Assembly (NCBI RefSeq): GCF_004347735.1
Contig: NZ_SLTI01000004.1
Span: forward strand, 1 to 64,000
Length of the DNA stretch: 64,000 nt
DNA from: Sulfuricurvum sp. IAE1
GTDB taxonomy: Bacteria > Campylobacterota > Campylobacteria > Campylobacterales > Sulfurimonadaceae
Direction: 5' to 3'
Shown here: positions 1-9,385 of the stretch, in pieces
Layout of the letters: every line of letters begins with the position of its first letter
Position numbering within the stretch: the first letter of the stretch is position 1
Made by a program: the position numbers and the translations under genes
The notes under the pieces: model-generated
The model's input: the letters and a program-made list of their open reading frames with translations, nothing else
What the model was told of the DNA's origin: nothing
The model's database searches: none

Positions 1-1
1 C

Positions 2-58
2 CTTGAAAAGGTTCTCGTCCCCGAAGGGGATATTCAGCAGCAAGATACTCCTGATTGA
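2..58 (+). CDS. possible 3' end of an unidentified plus-strand gene (partial)
   Basis: An open frame enters from the left edge and ends in TGA at 56-58, giving about 18 residues that are acidic and rich in Gln and Asp at the end. A strong plus-strand terminator follows at 97-136, which argues that a plus-strand transcript ends here. The fragment is too short to identify. A minus-strand reading with an AGGAG and a TTG start at 41-43 is the main alternative. Confidence 0.4.
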   Translation, partial: LEKVLVPEGDIQQQDTPD

Positions 59-96
59 TCGCTTATATCCACCCCATCGAATGAGGTGGCTTTACG

Positions 97-136
97 CGAG
101 GCTTCGGTAACCGGCTTCGTCTTTTTAATTTTTTTT
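97..136 (+). terminator. rho-independent terminator, plus strand
   Basis: CGAGGC (97-102) pairs with GCTTCG (114-119, one G-U pair). Inside it, CGGT (105-108) faces ACCG (110-113). A T-rich run with only two A residues follows at 120-136. The orientation fits a gene entering from the left edge, convergent with the oxygenase gene. A second, imperfect hairpin lies at 69-89 (CCACC/GGTGG). Confidence 0.6.
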
Positions 137-830
137 AAAAGTGGGCGTCGTGCCACTGCACCAGCGAGAGGCGAAAGCCTTCTCTGACCGGAAGCACTTC
201 GTGCGAAAAATAGGGGTTGGAAAGAAACACGACCATGTCTCCCGCTTCGGGACGCAGCGTGATCGTGTTGCCCTGAGCGTCACAGAGGTAGTTGAAGAGC
301 AGTTCGCCCCCGCTGAAATGATCCGTATCGGTCGGGTTGGGGGTATAGGAGGTGGTAAAGAGGACCGTCGTGATTTTACGTTCCGGGGCTACGGTGCGAA
401 ACCCGATCGTATTTCCCTCTAAATCGCGCAGTTCGCTCGAATCGTCCGAATGCCGGACATAGAACGATCCCTGATCGTATCCGAGTACCTGCACGTCGGT
501 TGCTTGGGTGAGAGAAACGGCAAAAAACCGTTCGATCTCTCCGCGAACCGTGCTGAAACGTCTTTCATACACTGCTCGATGCTCGGGAGTCAGCGTATGG
601 ATGTCGGTTTTGCGGATCGCCGTGTCGAGCGATTTCCCCCGAAGTTCTGCGGCTACCGCGTCACGATCGGCAAGTGCGGCTTCGGTGATCGCGCGGCACT
701 CTGCGGGGCTAAGTACCCCTTCGAGCACCAGGTAGGGAAAATCGTGGTAGGGGTTGGGGAGCCGTTTGGTGGGTATCTTCATTCCCAGCAGCTCATCGCG
801 GGCGTAGACGTAATTGCTGATCTGGTGCAT
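135..830 (-). CDS. 2-oxoglutarate/Fe(II)-dependent oxygenase, prolyl-4-hydroxylase type
   Basis: A 231-residue cytoplasmic oxygenase of the double-stranded beta-helix fold. The iron ligands are visible as H127 and D129 (motif HSD) and distal H210, and R220 would bind 2-oxoglutarate. These follow the P4Hc/PKHD pattern H-x-D...H...R. It is the last gene of a minus-strand series and begins 8 bases after the exbD stop. Related PKHD hydroxylases (PiuC type) often sit beside TonB-dependent iron uptake genes, so its place behind exbB-exbD suggests a role in iron or siderophore metabolism. The substrate is unknown, and protein hydroxylation is an alternative. Confidence 0.8.
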   Translation of the reverse strand: MHQISNYVYARDELLGMKIPTKRLPNPYHDFPYLVLEGVLSPAECRAITEAALADRDAVAAELRGKSLDTAIRKTDIHTLTPEHRAVYERRFSTVRGEIERFFAVSLTQATDVQVLGYDQGSFYVRHSDDSSELRDLEGNTIGFRTVAPERKITTVLFTTSYTPNPTDTDHFSGGELLFNYLCDAQGNTITLRPEAGDMVVFLSNPYFSHEVLPVREGFRLSLVQWHDAHF

Positions 831-838
831 CGGAACGG

Positions 839-1225
839 TTACTTTTTATCCGTCACGATATAAAGCTGCTCGTGCCCGAGGCGTTTAAGGACGTCCATGA
901 CGCCAACGAAGTTCTGGAAAGCGGCTTCTTTGTCACTGTACAAAACAACCGTCATCTCCTTGCCCCCCTGGAGCACTTTTTGTTCGAACTGCTCCAGGCT
1001 AACCTGCGTTTTCTCGTCGATCCAGAGGGAGCCGTCTTTTTTGATCGTCAGCTTGAGCTCGCTTGGTTTATGCTCCGCCGAGGCCCCTTTGGCTTCGGGG
1101 AGATCGACGGGAATCAACCCCGTTTTGACGAACGTCGCGGTGGTGAGCACCATCACCAGGAGCACCAGCATGATGTCGATGAAGGGGATGACGTTGATCG
1201 AATCGATCCGTTTCATTTTCTTCAC
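839..1225 (-). CDS. exbD: ExbD-type energy transducer subunit
   Basis: A 128-residue inner-membrane protein with one N-terminal transmembrane helix (about 11-31) carrying the conserved proton-path aspartate D17 in the NVIPFIDIM context, followed by a periplasmic domain. With ExbB it would form the proton-driven complex that energises TonB or a related system. The start is a GTG at 1225, placed 6 bases after a GGAT ribosome-binding site; an in-frame ATG follows three codons later. It begins 3 bases after the exbB stop. No tonB is visible in the window. TolR is the alternative, but the pairing with a short ExbB favours ExbD. Confidence 0.88.
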   Translation of the reverse strand: MKKMKRIDSINVIPFIDIMLVLLVMVLTTATFVKTGLIPVDLPEAKGASAEHKPSELKLTIKKDGSLWIDEKTQVSLEQFEQKVLQGGKEMTVVLYSDKEAAFQNFVGVMDVLKRLGHEQLYIVTDKK

Positions 1226-1228
1226 GCT

Positions 1229-1675
1229 TTATCCTTTGGTTTTGTTCTGAATTTCCCAACGGGTGATGATCTTCTCCATCTTACGCAAAAGGATGTTGTA
1301 AAACACGATCGATGGGATCGCGACCACAAGCCCCATCGCGGTCGCTTTAAGTGCGAGCGCGAGACCCGTCATAATTTTCTTGGGATCGACCGCACCGGCG
1401 TCTCCCAGCGCATAAAAGGTGATCATGATCCCCAAAACGGTCCCCAGAAGCCCTACGTACGGTGCGTTCGATCCGATCGTCGCGATCGTGCTGACGTTGT
1501 TGCCCAAATCCAGTTCGAGCTCCTCTTTCGTCTCGTAATCGCTGATACGGATCGATCCGTACGTCATCAGCCGCTCGATAAAAAACCATAGCGACACGAC
1601 GCTCATCACCACCAAAATTCCGATTACTCCGTAATCGAGCGCCTGTTCCGCCCACGTAAGCCAACTGTTATCCAT
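1229..1675 (-). CDS. exbB: ExbB-type proton channel subunit (MotA/TolQ/ExbB family)
   Basis: A 148-residue protein with three transmembrane segments (about 12-35, 66-88 and 107-130). It has the family motifs GLLGTVLGIM before the second helix and KATAMGLVVAIP in the third. It is short compared with Escherichia coli ExbB (about 244 residues), as is common in Campylobacterota. The ATG at 1675 is chosen because AAAGGAG stands upstream at normal distance; a longer in-frame start exists at 1702. The start overlaps the histidine kinase stop by 8 bases, so translation is probably coupled to the sensor gene. Confidence 0.88.
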   Translation of the reverse strand: MDNSWLTWAEQALDYGVIGILVVMSVVSLWFFIERLMTYGSIRISDYETKEELELDLGNNVSTIATIGSNAPYVGLLGTVLGIMITFYALGDAGAVDPKKIMTGLALALKATAMGLVVAIPSIVFYNILLRKMEKIITRWEIQNKTKG

Positions 1676-2513
1676 TCTGTTTTTCTCCTTTTTTAAATTC
1701 AAGTTTGACGCAGGTCCCTTCCCCGGGTCGGGAAGCGACGTGCAGTCCGATGCCGTGACGGTCGCAATAGCGCTTGACCAGTCCCAGGCCGATCCCGTAT
1801 CCCGCCATGGCGGTATCGTTTTGATAGTAACGGTCGTAAATCCGCATCAGGGTGATTTCATCCATCCCCTGCCCTTTGTCGCAGATACTGAGGGTATTGG
1901 ACTCCATCACAATCGCGATGGCGGGAGAGTGAGGGGAATACTTGATCCCGTTTTCGACGAGATTGTCGATCACTTTTCCCAAACCGATCCGGTCGCATTG
2001 GACGTTCCACGATCCGGTGAGGATCTCCCAGGCCACTCCCGGGTAGAGAGGACGCAAAAAATCGAGCCGTTCGCTGAGGAGTGTTTCGAGGTCAAACGAT
2101 TCTATCCGTTCCCGTTCCATCTGCTTTTTGATCAAATAATCGAGCTCATTATACCGTTCTTTGAGCATCGTTGCGGCCGTTTCGATCCGTTCGAGCCGCT
2201 TGAGGCTTTTGTCGTCGGTGTTCGTTTTGCGGAGCATCTCGACGTTTGCGGTGATGGTGTTCACCGGGAGATTGAGTTCGTGCAGGGTCTCTTTCGAGAG
2301 ACGCTCGAGATGATCAAAGTGTTCCCGGAGCGGGTCGAGGGCGATTTTGGCCAGAACCCTTCCGACTCCGACCGTCACGAGCAGCACTCCCAAGGCGATA
2401 ATACCCCATTGCTGGAATCCGATTACCTGATGCAGGTAGTAGATCCCTCCGACCAGAACCGCCGTCGTGAAAACGTACAGCGACGTGAGGGCGATTTCGA
2501 CGCTACGGAACAA
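1668..2513 (-). CDS. sensor histidine kinase without a sensory domain
   Basis: A 281-residue membrane kinase. Two N-terminal helices (about 8-27 and 36-55) are joined by a loop of only a few residues, so there is no periplasmic sensor. The H-box follows with H78 in LHELNLPV, then an N-box (NLVENGIKYSP), a G1 box (CDKGQGMD) and a G2 box (GIGLGLV). The gene appears to start with TTG at 2513, overlapping the response regulator stop by 11 bases, so the two are coupled. The signal may be sensed in the membrane or passed on by a partner, possibly the neighbouring ExbB/ExbD. That link is an inference. Confidence 0.88.
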   Translation of the reverse strand: MFRSVEIALTSLYVFTTAVLVGGIYYLHQVIGFQQWGIIALGVLLVTVGVGRVLAKIALDPLREHFDHLERLSKETLHELNLPVNTITANVEMLRKTNTDDKSLKRLERIETAATMLKERYNELDYLIKKQMERERIESFDLETLLSERLDFLRPLYPGVAWEILTGSWNVQCDRIGLGKVIDNLVENGIKYSPHSPAIAIVMESNTLSICDKGQGMDEITLMRIYDRYYQNDTAMAGYGIGLGLVKRYCDRHGIGLHVASRPGEGTCVKLEFKKGEKQNG

Positions 2514-3159
2514 GCCGATACCCCACGCCGCGGATATTGACGATCCGCTCCGAGCCGATCTCTTGTTTGAGGCGGTTGATGTAAACCCGCACCGCCCCTT
2601 CGCTGATCATTTCCGAGGGGCTCCACAAGGCATCCATGATCATCTCTTTGGTGACGATCTCGCCGACGTTTTGGATGAACAGCACCATCAGCTGGTATTC
2701 TTTGAGGGTGAAGGGGATCTCTTTGTCCCCCATCATGACACATTTGTGCCGTTCGTCGATACACAAATCTCCCGCACACCGCCGGCTTGTCCCTTTGCTC
2801 CGCCGCAGCAGGGCATGGGTCCGGACGATCAGTTCTTGCGTGTCAAACGGTTTTTTGAGATAGTCTTCGGCACCGATCTCGAACGCTTCGGACAAAACCC
2901 CCGTTTCCTGGTGAGAGGTCAGGTAAATCGCCGGGGTCGTATCGTTGGCCCGCCGGAGTTCCCGCAGCAACGAGAGACCGTCGATCAGGGGAACATTGAT
3001 GTCGAGCAGGTAAAGGTCGAAATGGCTGGCGTAGGTTGCATCCAGCGCCTCTTGGCCGTTTCGGCAGAAATGGACCTCGAATCCTTCTTCCTCCAATAAA
3101 TCGGCGATCGATTCGCCGAACAGGAGGTCATCTTCGAGGAGGAGGATTTTAGTCGACAC
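2503..3159 (-). CDS. OmpR-family response regulator
   Basis: 218 residues. The receiver domain (about 3-115) has acidic residues E9-D11, phospho-acceptor D53, T81 and K103. A C-terminal winged-helix DNA-binding domain (about 125-218) ends in the usual RGVGYRL motif. It is the partner of the kinase encoded immediately downstream. The start is a GTG at 3159, overlapping the pyrC stop by 11 bases; no better start preserves the receiver fold. Its targets are not known. Its own operon (exbB, exbD, oxygenase) is the natural candidate. Confidence 0.9.
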   Translation of the reverse strand: MSTKILLLEDDLLFGESIADLLEEEGFEVHFCRNGQEALDATYASHFDLYLLDINVPLIDGLSLLRELRRANDTTPAIYLTSHQETGVLSEAFEIGAEDYLKKPFDTQELIVRTHALLRRSKGTSRRCAGDLCIDERHKCVMMGDKEIPFTLKEYQLMVLFIQNVGEIVTKEMIMDALWSPSEMISEGAVRVYINRLKQEIGSERIVNIRGVGYRLVP

Positions 3160-4156
3160 GCTCGATCGACCATTTGAGGGTTTCGCCCGCCTTCATCGGT
3201 ACGACGCTGCCGTAGATGTCGGGGACGTGAAATTCGCGTTTGGAAAGCGTCACCTCTTTGTACTCGGCACAGATGCCGTAAATCCGCTGGGCGTTGTCGC
3301 TGACGAACGCCTGCAGGTTGTCGAGTTTGCCGTGTGCGTCGAAAATCTCGCACAACAGCTGCAGCGCGATGGGGGCGGTAAAGACCCCCGCACCGCACCC
3401 GCACGACTCTTTCGCATGTTTGGGGTGCGGGGCACTGTCCGAACCGAACATCACTTTGGGATGCGCTTCAAGCGCCACTTTCAGGAGCGCTTCACGGTCG
3501 TTCGGACGTTTGGCGATCGGTTTGCAAAACAGATGCGGCCGCAGCAATCCCCCCGCGACGTCATCCAGCGTGATCATGAGGTGGTGCACCGTAATCGTCG
3601 CATAGAGGTTGTCGTATTTGTCCAGCATCTCCACCGCGTCGCGCGTCGTAATATGTTCCATCACGATTTTCAGACGGGGAAAATTCGAGGCGAGCATCTC
3701 GTACACGCTCATAAATTCCGCTTCGCGGTCCATCACGAAACCGTTCGTCTCGCCGTGTACTGAGAGCACGATCCCAAGGTCGCTCATCGCTTCAAGGGTC
3801 TCGCGCATCGACTCGATGTCAAACGACGCGACTCCCCCCTCAGAATTCGTCGTCACCCCGCTGGGATAGAGTTTGATCGCGATGATGTCGTCTTTGATCT
3901 CTTCAAGGAAAGCGCGGCTGTAGTTTTGGTAAAACAGCGTCATATAGGGTTCGAAATCATCCGCCCCCGTAGCATGCAGAATTCTTTCTTTGTACCCCGA
4001 TACCATCTCTTTGGTCGTCACGGGGGGGACAAGGTTAGGCATGACAAGGGCCCCGCTGAAACTGTACGACGTTAGCGGGGCGACGGTTTCGAGCATCTCG
4101 CCGTCGCGAAGGTGAAGGTGCATGTCCAGCGGCATGGTCAAAGTTACGGTTTTCAT
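3149..4156 (-). CDS. pyrC: dihydroorotase, PyrC type
   Basis: 335 residues. The enzyme closes carbamoyl-aspartate to dihydroorotate, step three of pyrimidine synthesis. The metal ligands are visible: H13 and H15 (HLHLRD), carboxylated K95, H134, H168 and D240 (GSDSAPH). This is the class II single-domain form found in Escherichia coli. The ATG at 4156 shares one base with the stop of the upstream phosphomannomutase (TGATG), so the upstream in-frame extension is not used. The gene also overlaps the response regulator by 11 bases. It is an ordinary metabolic gene within a mixed-function operon. Confidence 0.95.
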   Translation of the reverse strand: MKTVTLTMPLDMHLHLRDGEMLETVAPLTSYSFSGALVMPNLVPPVTTKEMVSGYKERILHATGADDFEPYMTLFYQNYSRAFLEEIKDDIIAIKLYPSGVTTNSEGGVASFDIESMRETLEAMSDLGIVLSVHGETNGFVMDREAEFMSVYEMLASNFPRLKIVMEHITTRDAVEMLDKYDNLYATITVHHLMITLDDVAGGLLRPHLFCKPIAKRPNDREALLKVALEAHPKVMFGSDSAPHPKHAKESCGCGAGVFTAPIALQLLCEIFDAHGKLDNLQAFVSDNAQRIYGICAEYKEVTLSKREFHVPDIYGSVVPMKAGETLKWSIERVD

Positions 4157-5529
4157 CAGCGGCCTCCCAGTTGTTTTTGCGCTTCGCCGATCATGGCATT
4201 GAGTGCCTCTTCGTAGCGTTTGGCTTCGGACTCGTCGGTCGATTCGAAACGGGTGACGAGGACCGGGGTCGTATTGCTGGCGCGGACAAGCCCCCATCCG
4301 TGATCGAAAATAACCCGCACCCCGTCGACGTCGATGATCTCACGGATTGCGGGGAATCCTGCCGGGGGATTTTTCAACAGTTCCTTGAGTTTTGCGATCA
4401 GGGGGAATTTTTCCTGTTCGGTCGTTTTTACCTTGATCTCTTCGGTCGAAAACACTTTCGGAAGCTTCGCGATTTCGGCATCGAGGTCGATACCGTCCTG
4501 GATCAGTTCGAGCATTCGAAGCGTCGCATAAATAGCATCATCATAGCCGAAATAGCGGTCGGAGAAGAATACGTGTCCGCTCACTTCGCATGCCAGGTCG
4601 GCGTGAAGTTCTTTCATTTTTACTTTGAGGTTTGAATGCCCCGTTTTGTACATCACCGCGGTCGCTCCGCGCTCGCGCAGGGTATCGTACATCACCTGCG
4701 AGCATTTCACCTCCCCGATCACGGTCGGGCGTTCCATCTTCAGAGCAAACAACAGGGCCATCATATCCCCTTTGATGTTATTGGCGCGCGTCAGAACGGC
4801 GATCCGGTCACTGTCGCCGTCATAAGCGAACGCAATATCCCCCTCTTTGAAGAGCAGCTCTTTAATGTCTTCAAGGTTGTGCTCTTCGCTCGGGTCGGGA
4901 TGGTGATTGGGAAACGTCCCGTCGGGATCGGTGTAGATCCCCTTGGCATTGAGGCCGAGTGAGCGGAAGATATCGTCGATTGCCAGTCCCGCGACCCCGT
5001 TGCCGCAGTCGTAGACGATCCGCTGCGGCATCCCCCGCAGGTGGCCGAACGCTTCGATCATATAGGCTTTGTAACGGCTCAGCGCGTCGATCTCTATCAC
5101 CTGACGCGCTACTTTCGGAGGAAACGGGAGGGCTTCGATCTTCCGCCCCAGGGCATAGATCTGTTCCCCGAAAAAAGGGGCCTTGTCAATCGTAATTTTA
5201 AATCCGTTGTATTCGCTCGGGTTGTGCGAACCGGTAATCATCACCGAAGCGCACGGCGTTATCCCGCCGAAATCCTGATAATTGCAAAAATAATTGACCG
5301 GGGTCGGAACCATCCCCATCCCAAGTACCTTCATCCCCCCCGCATTGAGCCCTGCGGCAAGGTATTCGAACAATACCGGCGAATGGCTGCGCGCGTCGTA
5401 TCCGACCGCAACGTACTCGCCGTGCGGACGCATCTCATCCGCGAGCGCGTATCCCAGACGGGTAATCGTCTCTTCGTTTAGTTCTTTGTCAAAAATGCCC
5501 CGAATGTCATATTCACGGTAGATACTCAT
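4156..5529 (-). CDS. algC: phosphomannomutase/phosphoglucomutase
   Basis: 457 residues of the alpha-D-phosphohexomutase family, interconverting hexose-6-phosphate and hexose-1-phosphate. The phosphoserine S101 lies in TGSHNP. The magnesium loop is DGDSDR (237-242). Sugar-binding GEVKCS and EVSGH motifs and the C-terminal phosphate-binding RASNTTP are present. Length matches AlgC-type enzymes. It could supply mannose-1-phosphate for ManC at 34.2 kb and glucose-1-phosphate for the rfbA and rfbF branches. The ATG at 5529 follows AAAGGGA; a TTG one codon upstream is ignored. It appears to be the first gene of the seven-gene minus-strand set. Confidence 0.92.
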   Translation of the reverse strand: MSIYREYDIRGIFDKELNEETITRLGYALADEMRPHGEYVAVGYDARSHSPVLFEYLAAGLNAGGMKVLGMGMVPTPVNYFCNYQDFGGITPCASVMITGSHNPSEYNGFKITIDKAPFFGEQIYALGRKIEALPFPPKVARQVIEIDALSRYKAYMIEAFGHLRGMPQRIVYDCGNGVAGLAIDDIFRSLGLNAKGIYTDPDGTFPNHHPDPSEEHNLEDIKELLFKEGDIAFAYDGDSDRIAVLTRANNIKGDMMALLFALKMERPTVIGEVKCSQVMYDTLRERGATAVMYKTGHSNLKVKMKELHADLACEVSGHVFFSDRYFGYDDAIYATLRMLELIQDGIDLDAEIAKLPKVFSTEEIKVKTTEQEKFPLIAKLKELLKNPPAGFPAIREIIDVDGVRVIFDHGWGLVRASNTTPVLVTRFESTDESEAKRYEEALNAMIGEAQKQLGGR

Positions 5530-5561
5530 CAAATCCCTTTTTACTTCATAAACAATAACCG

Positions 5562-5567
5562 ATTATA
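5562..5567 (-). promoter_or_regulatory. -10 box upstream of phosphomannomutase
   Basis: Read on the minus strand, TATAAT lies 33 bases upstream of the ATG. No good -35 hexamer is seen at 17 bases, which is common in Campylobacterota. It is the only plausible promoter for the seven-gene minus-strand set. Confidence 0.4.
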
Positions 5568-5592
5568 CAACGAGGTTGGTAAAAGAGTCTTT

Positions 5593-5611
5593 GCGGAGGA
5601 AAAACCTCCGC
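5593..5611 (-). terminator. hairpin downstream of amtB1
   Basis: A perfect inverted repeat, GCGGAGG (5593-5599) with CCTCCGC (5605-5611), has a five-base loop. It lies 44 bases after the amtB1 stop. The tail on the minus strand is only moderately T-rich (CTCTTTT), so termination may be partial. Confidence 0.5.
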
Positions 5612-5654
5612 GGAAAGAATAGTGTAGAAGTGTTACAACAGTGTTAAAAAAGGG

Positions 5655-6833
5655 TCAAATGGCCCTTTTGAATTCAGGATACGATTCCAGTCCGCATTCA
5701 CTGACGTCGAGTCCCTGGAGCTGTTCCTCATCGCTTGCGCGGAAGGGGATCACGATGTTGATCAGGTAAATAAGGGCAAACGAAACGCTAAAGACGAACG
5801 CTCCGATCACAGCCACCCCTTTGAGCTGGTTCAGAAACGTCACCCCGCCGGAGGGATCCGCGGCGAACAGTCCGACCGCGAGGGTCCCCCAGATACCGTT
5901 TACCAGATGGACCGACAGTGCCCCGACGGGATCGTCAATCCGCAAACGGTCGAACAGCGGAACCGCCAAAACGACCAGAGCCCCGCCGATTCCCCCGACC
6001 GCGATCGCATCCACCGTCGTATAGAGGTGCGGTCCTGCCGTGACGGCGACAAGCCCGCCAAGAGCCCCATTGAGAATCATCGTAATGTCGAACAGACGGT
6101 AGCGGATATAGATCAGCACTCCCGCCGCGATCGCGCCGGCAAGCCCTGCCGTATTCGTGTTGAATACCGTCAACGTGACGCTGTCTGCGGCTTCTTTGGT
6201 CGCAATACTCCCGACCGATCCGCCGTTAAACCCGAACCATCCGATCCACAGCAGCATCGCTCCCAGAACGACCAGCGGGATATTGGACGCGGGAATGACC
6301 CGGATCTGGTTTCCGGCATAACGTCCTTTACGCGCCCCGATGATAAGGATCGCGGCCAGCAGCGCCCATCCTCCCGTCGAGTGGATGACCGTGGAACCGG
6401 CGAGATCGACGATGTTCAGATCCAGCACGGTACCCTTGAGCCAGTCGCTCCCCCAGCTGATGTTGACCGACGTGGGATATATCAAGGTCCCCATGATGAC
6501 CGTAAAAAGGGTCAGGGGAAGCAGTTTGGCCCGTTCGCCGACGCCGCCGCTCATGATATTGATCGCTTTGCCGACAAACGCCATCTGGAACATGAAAAAT
6601 GCCCACTGGCTCATCGAGGTGCTTTGAAAACCACCGAACGCCAGTTCGAATCCGACGAGAATAAACGCCATCGATGCCACAGCGTAAATCATGACGTTGA
6701 CCGTCAACACGCTGGAGACGTTTTTGGTCCGCACCAGGCCTGCTTCGAGCATGGCAAAACCGGGAACCATCAGGATGATCAACGTGATCGAAAAAAGGGC
6801 AAAAAGGGTATCGAGTGCGTAGGAAAGATCCAT
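5655..6833 (-). CDS. amtB: ammonium transporter 1 (Amt/MEP/Rh family)
   Basis: 392 residues with about eleven transmembrane helices and no cleavable signal sequence. The twin pore histidines are H151 and H309. It moves ammonium across the inner membrane and would be gated by the PII protein encoded just upstream (glnK1). It is clearly different from the second transporter at 7344-8678: shorter, with no signal peptide and different loops, so this is not a simple tandem copy. The C-terminal tail (DEEQLQGLDVSECG...) resembles the PII-contacting region of AmtB. It has its own promoter region, with an inverted repeat at 6901-6917. Confidence 0.93.
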   Translation of the reverse strand: MDLSYALDTLFALFSITLIILMVPGFAMLEAGLVRTKNVSSVLTVNVMIYAVASMAFILVGFELAFGGFQSTSMSQWAFFMFQMAFVGKAINIMSGGVGERAKLLPLTLFTVIMGTLIYPTSVNISWGSDWLKGTVLDLNIVDLAGSTVIHSTGGWALLAAILIIGARKGRYAGNQIRVIPASNIPLVVLGAMLLWIGWFGFNGGSVGSIATKEAADSVTLTVFNTNTAGLAGAIAAGVLIYIRYRLFDITMILNGALGGLVAVTAGPHLYTTVDAIAVGGIGGALVVLAVPLFDRLRIDDPVGALSVHLVNGIWGTLAVGLFAADPSGGVTFLNQLKGVAVIGAFVFSVSFALIYLINIVIPFRASDEEQLQGLDVSECGLESYPEFKRAI

Positions 6834-6863
6834 GCTCCGCCTTTATCAGGATATAAAACGGGC

Positions 6864-6869
6864 ATTATA
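6864..6869 (-). promoter_or_regulatory. -10 box of amtB1
   Basis: TATAAT on the minus strand lies about 30 bases upstream of the amtB1 ATG. No clear -35 is present. The inverted repeat at 6901-6917 lies 31 bases upstream, about -52 from the expected transcription start, a position suited to an activator. Confidence 0.5.
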
Positions 6870-6900
6870 AATGCAATTGCACGGAATGAAGAAGAAAAAT

Positions 6901-6917
6901 TGATTAAAAATTAATCA
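6901..6917. promoter_or_regulatory. operator-like inverted repeat upstream of amtB1
   Basis: TGATTA-N5-TAATCA is a perfect 6-base-arm repeat with an AT spacer. An identical repeat, differing only in the spacer, occurs at 8780-8796 before amtB2 at nearly the same distance from the -10 box. The protein that binds it is unknown. Confidence 0.5.
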
Positions 6918-6994
6918 TGCAGCTTCAGAGGGTTGGGGGGAACAAGCCTGCCCCCGCCATCCCAACCGACACGTACGGTCGGGATATATCGCCG

Positions 6995-8678
<1,684 letters not shown>

Positions 8679-8741
8679 TATCCTCTCCTTATGTAGGTTG
8701 ATCCTTCGAACAATCCCGTATTAACTGAAATGTCACGTACC

Positions 8742-8747
8742 ATTGTA
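8742..8747 (-). promoter_or_regulatory. -10 box of amtB2
   Basis: TACAAT, preceded by TTG, lies on the minus strand about 64 bases upstream of the amtB2 ATG. No convincing -35 is present. The inverted repeat at 8780-8796 lies 32 bases further upstream, nearly the same geometry as at amtB1. Confidence 0.4.
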
Positions 8748-8779
8748 CAAGTTAAGGGAATCAAGAAGATGCAAATAAC

Positions 8780-8796
8780 TGATTATTTTTTAATCA
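8780..8796. promoter_or_regulatory. operator-like inverted repeat upstream of amtB2
   Basis: TGATTA-N5-TAATCA has the same arms as the repeat at 6901-6917. It ends 32 bases before the amtB2 -10 box. It is a candidate binding site for a nitrogen-responsive activator. Confidence 0.5.
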
Positions 8797-8834
8797 ATTT
8801 AAAAGATCATTTAGAAAGCAACTCAATAGGGGAG

Positions 8835-8864
8835 AAAAAACGGCTTACCGCGCGGGCGCGCGGG
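8835..8864 (-). terminator. rho-independent terminator of glnK2
   Basis: A very GC-rich stem, CCGCGC with GCGCGG (within 8848-8863), is followed on the minus strand by TAAGCCG and six T residues (8835-8840). It begins about 20 bases after the glnK2 stop. Confidence 0.5.
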
Positions 8865-8883
8865 TACATTAATTAATTGGAGA

Positions 8884-9279
<396 letters not shown>

Positions 9280-9323
9280 TTAATTAAGCAATGAAGTGCC
9301 GATCGATCCGAAAAAAACAGATT

Positions 9324-9353
9324 TTGAGACTTTAAGTCTCGTTGAGCTATAAT
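9324..9353 (+). promoter_or_regulatory. gyrA promoter with embedded inverted repeat
   Basis: TTGAGA (9324-9329) and TATAAT (9348-9353) are 18 bases apart, and gyrA starts 33 bases downstream of the -10. A perfect inverted repeat, GAGACTT-T-AAGTCTC (9326-9340), overlaps the -35 and spacer, where a bound repressor would block polymerase. Confidence 0.6.
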
Positions 9354-9385
9354 CAGCCAACCAATCTTCACTTTCCGGGGACGAA

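Noticed and set aside
41-52. Minus-strand gene start (AGGAG then TTG) running off the left edge
   Set aside because: Possible, but the plus-strand terminator at 97-136 favours the plus-strand reading; only 14 codons are visible.
6920-6958. G/C-rich inverted repeat (GGTTGGG ... CCCAACC) after glnK1 as a terminator
   Set aside because: The stem contains large mismatched parts and there is no T-run after it on the minus strand.
8721-8755. Inverted repeat TTAACT ... AGTTAA flanking the amtB2 -10 box
   Set aside because: Arms are 23 bases apart and AT-only apart from one C/G; no second example, unlike TGATTA/TAATCA.
9286-9301. Sigma-54-like promoter for glnK2 on the minus strand (GGCAC ... TTGC)
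   Set aside because: The GG and GC elements are one base closer than the strict spacing sigma-54 needs, and the first T is C.
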